A stretch of 64,000 nt of DNA from Methylobacterium nodulans ORS 2060 (GTDB lineage Bacteria > Pseudomonadota > Alphaproteobacteria > Rhizobiales > Beijerinckiaceae), in NCBI RefSeq assembly GCF_000022085.1, contig NC_011887.1, positions 248,001-312,000 of the forward strand. Reading direction: 5' to 3'. Below the pieces are notes generated by a model. It did no database searches. It was given only the letters and a program-made list of their open reading frames with translations, and was not told where the DNA came from. Shown here one piece after another: positions 60,093 through 64,000 of this stretch (its first letter is position 1; every line of letters starts with the position of its first letter). A program made the position numbers and the translations under genes.

Positions 60093-60584
60093 TCAATAAG
60101 GTGTCTCACGGAGTCCCAAGCGGAACAATATCCGCGACAGAATGACCTCCCCGATGATGAAGGCTGCGACGACTGTGACGATGTCGATGCCATCGAGCCC
60201 CAGTCGGTCTCTCAGAAACACGAGCGGCAGGAGTGCCTCCGGGATTTGGTCCAAGCCGAAGGCCTGCGCGTGAGCTTTCAACCCGAGCCGGCGCTTGATG
60301 AAGCTGGCTGTGAGATCCCCGGCCATCGATAGGGACGCGAGAGAGATTCCCGCAGAGGGTGGAAACCCGAGAAGGGGAGCCACAAGCGCTGTGGCTGCAA
60401 GCGAGACGACAAGACCGCGAATGGTTTTTCCGGCTCCAAACACGGGATTTCCATCTCGCAGCTTCTGGTGGAAGTCGAGAGGGGTACTGAAACGGCTGCC
60501 GAGCAGCTTCGTCGCGATGATCGGAGCGAAGTTCGCCACCGCGAGGAGAACGAGAACCCGGAAAAGAGCAACGGGATCACTCAC
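60093..60584 (-). CDS. CDP-archaeol synthase (CarS/DUF46)-like membrane cytidylyltransferase
   Basis: 163 residues, about four membrane helices, from a GTG at 60584. Family motifs are DGNPVFGAGKTIRG near residue 45 and SMAGDLTASFIKRRLGLKAHAQAFGLDQIPEALLPL near 87-122, which matches the GD-SFIKRR-LDQ pattern of CarS and CdsA-like enzymes. In archaea this makes CDP-archaeol. In bacteria the lipid substrate is unknown. Just upstream, a frame ends at 60591 (VSGIIPSELA); I could not identify it. Confidence 0.8.
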   Translation of the reverse strand: MSDPVALFRVLVLLAVANFAPIIATKLLGSRFSTPLDFHQKLRDGNPVFGAGKTIRGLVVSLAATALVAPLLGFPPSAGISLASLSMAGDLTASFIKRRLGLKAHAQAFGLDQIPEALLPLVFLRDRLGLDGIDIVTVVAAFIIGEVILSRILFRLGLRETPY

Positions 60585-60786
60585 GCCTGTTCATGCCAAC
60601 TCCGACGGGATGATACCGCTTACCACGATCGGCGCGGTGGACCATATCCGGTAGCCGAGCAGAAGACCCTTGACGCCGGACTGCTGGGAGCTCGTCAGGC
60701 TTAAAGATCTCAAAAGGCTTGGCACGTTGCTGGCTGCACTCATACCGAAGCCAAGCTCAGCCGGCTTCAGGCAGCAACACCCGCAG

Positions 60787-60891
60787 CTAGAGCATTTTCC
60801 GACGAAGTGGACACCGGTTCGTCGCAGGAAATGCGGCAAAATCAAAGAGCTAGAGCAGGATCCGTTCCACCATGAACGGATCCTGCTCTAG
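60787..60891. repeat. Intergenic palindromic repeat element
   Basis: It begins CTAGAGCATTTTCCGACGAAG and ends in a perfect 18-bp stem (60850-60867 with 60874-60891, six-base loop). I recognise it as a type of short interspersed element common in Methylobacterium and related genera. Only one copy is seen here. Apart from it, 60594-60968 has no supported gene. Confidence 0.65.
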
Positions 60892-60968
60892 GCGCCCCAT
60901 CTTGAACGCCTCGGCTCGGAAGAGCCGGTGCGTGCGAGCCGAGACGAGGTGACGAGGAACATGCCTGA

Positions 60969-61343
60969 TCAATGCAGCGGGCTGGCCGCCGCCTCGATGG
61001 CACTGAGCAGATCCTGCGCAAGCGGCTTCTCGATCAGCGGCAAGCCGGCTTCCCTGGCGCGCCGGCGGATCGACGGATCCGGGTGCCCGGTGAGGAGAAG
61101 GACAGGCACATCCACACCGCGCTCGCGCAGCTGATGGTAGACCTCCAGCCCGCTCATGCCGGGCATCACGTAGTCGAGGAGCACGCAGCCCGGCTTCGCG
61201 CCCGGAAACGCGGACAGGAGTTCGCTCCCGCTCTCGAAGGTCACGACGCGGTAGCCTTCGCCCTGCAGCATGAACGCCAGCGAGTTCAGGAGGGCCGGAT
61301 CATCCTCCGCGATGAAGATGGGCAAGGCCGTGTTCCAAGGCAT
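60969..61343 (-). CDS. Stand-alone receiver domain, FixJ-like
   Basis: 124 residues from ATG 61343. It has the acidic pair IFIAEDDPALL, phospho-acceptor Asp in CVLLDYVMPGMSGLEVY near residue 54, Thr in VLLLTGHPD and Lys in LPLIEKPLAQDLL. These match FixJ-type receivers, but the chain ends without an output domain. It may act as a phosphate sink or bind a partner. A histidine-kinase tail lies just upstream on the same strand, with an FNR-like box at the junction. Confidence 0.85.
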   Translation of the reverse strand: MPWNTALPIFIAEDDPALLNSLAFMLQGEGYRVVTFESGSELLSAFPGAKPGCVLLDYVMPGMSGLEVYHQLRERGVDVPVLLLTGHPDPSIRRRAREAGLPLIEKPLAQDLLSAIEAAASPLH

Positions 61344-61411
61344 GGTGCTCGTCCGCCGGATGAACTCTGGCCGCAAGTAAACATGCTGCCAGGCAAAACG
61401 GTTTCGCCGCC

Positions 61412-61425
61412 TTGATCCAGCTCAA
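61412..61425. promoter_or_regulatory. FNR/FixK-type box upstream of the receiver gene
   Basis: TTGATCCAGCTCAA fits TTGA-N6-TCAA. It lies 69 bases before the receiver start and overlaps the stop of the kinase remnant. Confidence 0.5.
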
Positions 61426-61605
61426 CCTCTCGTGCCATGTGCGAGCCGGTCAGGTGTAACAGGATTCCCATCATCGGCAGCTGGCAGCGTCAGGCAGAAG
61501 GTCGCCCCGCCTGCATCATTGCGTTCGACCCAGAGGCGTCCCCCATGCGCCTCGATGATCGTTCGGCAGATCGACAGGCCCGCCTCACGACGGCTCGCAA
61601 GGTAC
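61422..61605 (-). pseudogene. Histidine kinase C-terminal remnant
   Basis: The minus strand reads YLASRREAGLSICRTIIEAHGG, then RLWVERNDAGGATFCLTLP and a short tail to a stop at 61422. This is the G2 end of a HATPase domain (GLSI-C-II-HGG, GATF-LP). The N-box, G1 and all sensor domains are missing. It was probably the partner of the receiver downstream. Confidence 0.75.
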
Positions 61606-61806
61606 GGCTATCCAACGTGAACTTTTGAGTCCGGCTCTTAGAAAGAGGTTTAACCGAACAAATTGGAGACCCGAGTGAAATTTGAGCTCGCCGGCTATGC
61701 ATCGGGTTCATAAACGATAGGCATTATACAGTGTCCGCATCGTGCTTGATGATGCTCGTGTAGTCACGGAGATGACCTCCGGGCCGAACACGAAGGAGCA
61801 AACCCG

Positions 61807-62058
61807 ATGCGCAGCCTTATTCTTGCCGGTGCCGCCCTCGCCGCCTTCGCGACCTCCGCGAATGCCTGGACGCAGTCCATTCTTCATCCGGAGCAGTCAT
61901 ACAAGAGCGACTTCGCGACCGCGTTCCCGGTCACGCCGCGGTACATGGCCGCCGGGCCGCAGGCCGTTCGCGGCATCCCGGAGTTCCGGCTGCAACCAGC
62001 CTCGTCCAGCCCGACCGTCGCGAGAGACGGATACGCAGGCCAGCGGTCGCACCGCTGA
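61807..62058 (+). CDS. Small secreted hypothetical protein
   Basis: 83 residues. ATG 61807 follows AAGGAGCAAACCCG. The first 20 residues (MRSLILAGAALAAFATSANA) are a signal peptide. The mature part (WTQSILHPEQSYKSDFATAFPVTPRYMAAG) is small, polar and without cysteines. No family recognised. It is followed by a strong hairpin terminator, which supports it as a real transcript. Confidence 0.6.
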   Translation: MRSLILAGAALAAFATSANAWTQSILHPEQSYKSDFATAFPVTPRYMAAGPQAVRGIPEFRLQPASSSPTVARDGYAGQRSHR

Positions 62059-62067
62059 GACACCACA

Positions 62068-62108
62068 ACGGGCCGAGGTGCGATGCCTCTCGCAGCACCT
62101 CGGCCCGT
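62068..62108. terminator. Bidirectional hairpin terminator between convergent genes
   Basis: A perfect 14-bp stem pairs 62068-62081 with 62095-62108. It lies between the small secreted gene and the convergent DUF302 gene. No T run on either side. Confidence 0.6.
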
Positions 62109-62171
62109 CGCGTCTCGTCCTCGTGGACGGATCCGGCCGCGAAGCCGCCCTGGGCGGCTCGCCTCCGGAGT

Positions 62172-62663
62172 TCAGCGCTTCGCGACGCTGGATGTGATCG
62201 AGGCGATGACCTCGGAGGCCTTGGCGAAGGCCGCGTCGCGGTCGCGAATGCCGTGCCGTTGCGCGATGTAGCGGAAATCCGTGTAGGCAGCCCAGACACC
62301 CCCCTTCTCGTCCTGGAAGACGAGCAGGCGCACCGGCCAGTCGAGACCCGCAACCGGGTTCGACGTCATGAACTGGGCGCCCAGGGCGGGGTTGCCGAAG
62401 ACGAGAAGCGTCGAGGGCCGCAGCGCGATGCCCGCCTCCGCGGCCAGTCCGGATTGGTCAACCACCGAGAACAGCTTGATGCCCTTGGCGGCGATGTCCT
62501 TCTGCAGCCGGTCCAGCGTCTCCGCCATCGGGTAGGCGCTCCCCACCTGCACGACCCCGTTCTCCGACGTCGCGGAGGTCTGGGGGGCGCCGTTTCCGGC
62601 GAGCGGAAGGAGCGTGCCTATCGTCAGCATGCCCCCGAGGATGGGAATGGACCTCTTCAGCAT
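62172..62663 (-). CDS. Secreted DUF302 family protein
   Basis: 163 residues. ATG 62663 follows AGGAGGC. A signal peptide (ILGGMLTIGTLLPLAGNG) precedes the DUF302 domain: SAYPMAETLDRLQKDIAAKGIKLFSVVDQSGLAAEAGIALRPSTLLVFGNPALGAQFM, then DWPVRLLVFQDEKGGVWAAYTDF. DUF302 proteins are small alpha-beta domains often found with low-oxygen or stress genes. No catalytic residues known. Confidence 0.85.
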   Translation of the reverse strand: MLKRSIPILGGMLTIGTLLPLAGNGAPQTSATSENGVVQVGSAYPMAETLDRLQKDIAAKGIKLFSVVDQSGLAAEAGIALRPSTLLVFGNPALGAQFMTSNPVAGLDWPVRLLVFQDEKGGVWAAYTDFRYIAQRHGIRDRDAAFAKASEVIASITSSVAKR

Positions 62664-62728
62664 GGAAGCCTCCTGTCGGAAGAAGGCCGGCCCGCCCCAG
62701 AGTGACGGGTCGGCGTGCCGCAACGCCC

Positions 62729-63562
62729 TCAATGGGCCGTCCAGCCGCCATCGACGCTGATGGACGCGCCGGTGATGGAGGCCGCGGCCGGGCTGCACAG
62801 GAACGCGACCGTCCCGGCGATCTCCTCCGCCGTGGCGAAGCGCTTGTTCGGCTGCTCGGCGAGGAGGACCTTTCGGACCACCTCGTCCTCCGAGATGCCG
62901 TGCGCGACCGCCTGGGCGCGCACCTGATGCTCGACGAGCGGCGTCCAGACGTAGCCGGGGCAGACCGCGTTGCAGGTGATGCCGGCCTCGGCCATCTCAA
63001 GCGCGGTGACCTTGGTCAGGCCGATGACCCCGTGCTTGGCCGCCACATAGGCGCTCTTGAAGGGCGAGCCGATCAGCCCGTGCGCCGAGGCCACGTTGAT
63101 GATCCGGCCCCAGCCGCGCCGGCGCATGTCGGGCAGGACGCAGCGCGTGGCGTGGAACACCGCGGACAGGTTGATCGCCAGAATGGCGTCCCACTTCTCG
63201 GGCGGGAACTCCTCGATGGGGCTGACGTACTGGATACCGGCATTGTTCACGAGGATCTCGACGGGGCCGAAGGCACGCGCCGAGCGGTCGACGAGGTCCA
63301 TGACGGCGCCGGCCTGCGAGAGGTCGGCGTCGTCGTAACGGACGGGCGTCTGGTGCCGGTCGCTCAGCTCTCGGCAGAGACGCTCGATCTCGGCCTCGTC
63401 GCCCAGACCATTGATCACGATCAACGCGCCCTGCTCAGCCAAGGTGTTGGCTATCGCGAGCCCGATGCCGCTCGTGGACCCGGTCACGATGGCGACGCGG
63501 CCGTCGAGCGGTCGCGCCGTCCCGGTCCGGTCGAGCCCGGCCGACTGGAGGATGCGTACCAT
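62729..63562 (-). CDS. 3-hydroxybutyrate dehydrogenase, SDR family
   Basis: 277 residues. The cofactor motif is AIVTGSTSGIGLAIA, NNAG is at ILVNNAGIQYVSPIEEF, and the catalytic Ser-Tyr-Lys are in INVASAHGLIGSPFKSAYVAAKHG. Residues that contact 3-hydroxybutyrate in the family (HGL, CPGYVWTPLVEHQ) are present, which favours BdhA over other SDRs. It interconverts 3-hydroxybutyrate and acetoacetate with NAD, usually in use of PHB stores. The preceding N-terminal tail (MVRILQSAGLDRTGTAR) is about 20 residues longer than usual. Confidence 0.88.
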   Translation of the reverse strand: MVRILQSAGLDRTGTARPLDGRVAIVTGSTSGIGLAIANTLAEQGALIVINGLGDEAEIERLCRELSDRHQTPVRYDDADLSQAGAVMDLVDRSARAFGPVEILVNNAGIQYVSPIEEFPPEKWDAILAINLSAVFHATRCVLPDMRRRGWGRIINVASAHGLIGSPFKSAYVAAKHGVIGLTKVTALEMAEAGITCNAVCPGYVWTPLVEHQVRAQAVAHGISEDEVVRKVLLAEQPNKRFATAEEIAGTVAFLCSPAAASITGASISVDGGWTAH

Positions 63563-63720
63563 GGTGCCGCCCTGGTGGATTGTGGTGGAGTCCGGCAGAG
63601 AATGGCCGCTCAGGCCGGGCCCGCGCCAATGCCGATGCCTGATCGGGTCGATGCGCATTCGGCATTGGCAATGGTGGGTTTTGCGGGCGACTTGCAGAGA
63701 GGCGGGGATGGGAGGCGACG

Positions 63721-64000
63721 ATGGAGCTCCACGAGATCCGCTACTTCCTGGCGGTCAGCAGGTTCGGCAGCTTCACCAAGGCGGCCGAGCACTGCAACGT
63801 GACCCAGCCCGCACTGACCCGGGCCATCCAGAAGCTGGAGGATGAACTCGGCGGTCTGCTGTTCTCGCGCGAGCGCAGCCACGTGCACCTGACCGACCTC
63901 GGGCGCCTCTTGGAGCCGGAATTCAGGCAGATGATCGAGCACCGCGAGCGGGCCAAGCGCGCGGCCTCGCGTTTCCTGCGCCTGGAGGGGGCACAACTCA
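63721..64000 (+). CDS. LysR-family transcriptional regulator, cut by window end
   Basis: The first 93 residues are seen. The HTH is MELHEIRYFLAVSRFGSFTKAAEHCNVTQPALTRAIQKLEDELGGLLFSRERSHVHLTDLGRLL, a perfect LysR signature. The chain continues past 64000, so the effector domain is not seen. It diverges from the 3-hydroxybutyrate dehydrogenase gene, 158 bases away, and may control it. Confidence 0.92.
   Translation, partial: MELHEIRYFLAVSRFGSFTKAAEHCNVTQPALTRAIQKLEDELGGLLFSRERSHVHLTDLGRLLEPEFRQMIEHRERAKRAASRFLRLEGAQL

Noticed and set aside
63412..63425. Further TTGA-N6-TCAA match
   Set aside because: It lies inside the coding region of 3-hydroxybutyrate dehydrogenase, so it is probably chance.
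1..64000. CRISPR arrays, tRNA and rRNA genes
   Set aside because: I saw no regularly spaced repeats and no recognisable tRNA or rRNA sequence; a covariance-model scan would be needed to exclude a tRNA fully.

Overview
The window comes from a GC-rich alphaproteobacterial methylotroph, almost certainly a Methylobacterium or Methylorubrum. Three things point there. A complete calcium methanol dehydrogenase operon is present in the order mxaFJGIRSACKLDEHB. A clear lanmodulin gene lies about 1.5 kb beyond its distal end. Many of the other proteins are typical of Hyphomicrobiales. The assignment is my reading of protein sequences, not a database result.

Layout. 1-0.6 kb: broken glycosyltransferase. 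0.9-4.7 kb, plus strand: TonB-dependent receptor (LutH-like), a NarL/LuxR-type response regulator resembling MxaB, and lanmodulin. 4.7-6.1 kb: AT-rich spacer and one small secreted protein. 6.1-18.3 kb, minus strand: the mxa operon. It encodes MDH large and small subunits (MxaF, MxaI), cytochrome cL (MxaG), MxaJ, the calcium-insertion/assembly set (MxaR, S, A, C, K, L, D) and MxaE, MxaH and MxaB. Strong RNA hairpins follow mxaF and mxaI and probably step down expression along the operon. 18.8-31.5 kb: a catabolic island with a DHDPS-like aldolase/lyase, an enolase-superfamily remnant, a GntR/FCD regulator, acyl-CoA dehydrogenase, FAD oxidoreductase, enoyl-CoA hydratase, family I CoA-transferase and a complete branched-chain-type ABC importer, with matching palindromic operators. 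31.5-37.5 kb: IS5-type remnant, a second GntR regulator, an MFS transporter, and an uncharacterised operon of a di-iron hydroxylase, two small membrane proteins, a DUF6166 protein and a divergent PanB-like protein. 37.5-40.5 kb: gene debris, small hypotheticals and a methyltransferase. 40.8-46.5 kb: a sulfatase module (outer-membrane porin-like protein, formylglycine-generating enzyme, sulfatase, HAD phosphatase) and a truncated HlyD-type protein. 46.7-48.3 kb: an IS1182-type insertion sequence.

48.3-64 kb: LHPP-like HAD phosphatase, an ABC-exporter membrane domain without ATPase, a kinase-like/P-loop ATPase protein, an MgtA-type P-type ATPase, an ACP/AMP-ligase/acyltransferase fusion, a metallophosphoesterase, a CDP-archaeol-synthase-like protein, a stand-alone FixJ-like receiver, a DUF302 protein, 3-hydroxybutyrate dehydrogenase and the start of a LysR gene. 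Four TTGA-N6-TCAA sites lie upstream of genes here, which suggests an FNR/FixK-type low-oxygen regulon.

Two points stand out. First, the lanthanide-handling genes (receptor, lanmodulin) and the calcium MDH operon share one locus and two MxaB-like regulators, so this may be a compact metal-switch region. Second, a 146-bp structured repeat occurs twice, 20 kb apart, once in the leader of the mgtA-like gene.
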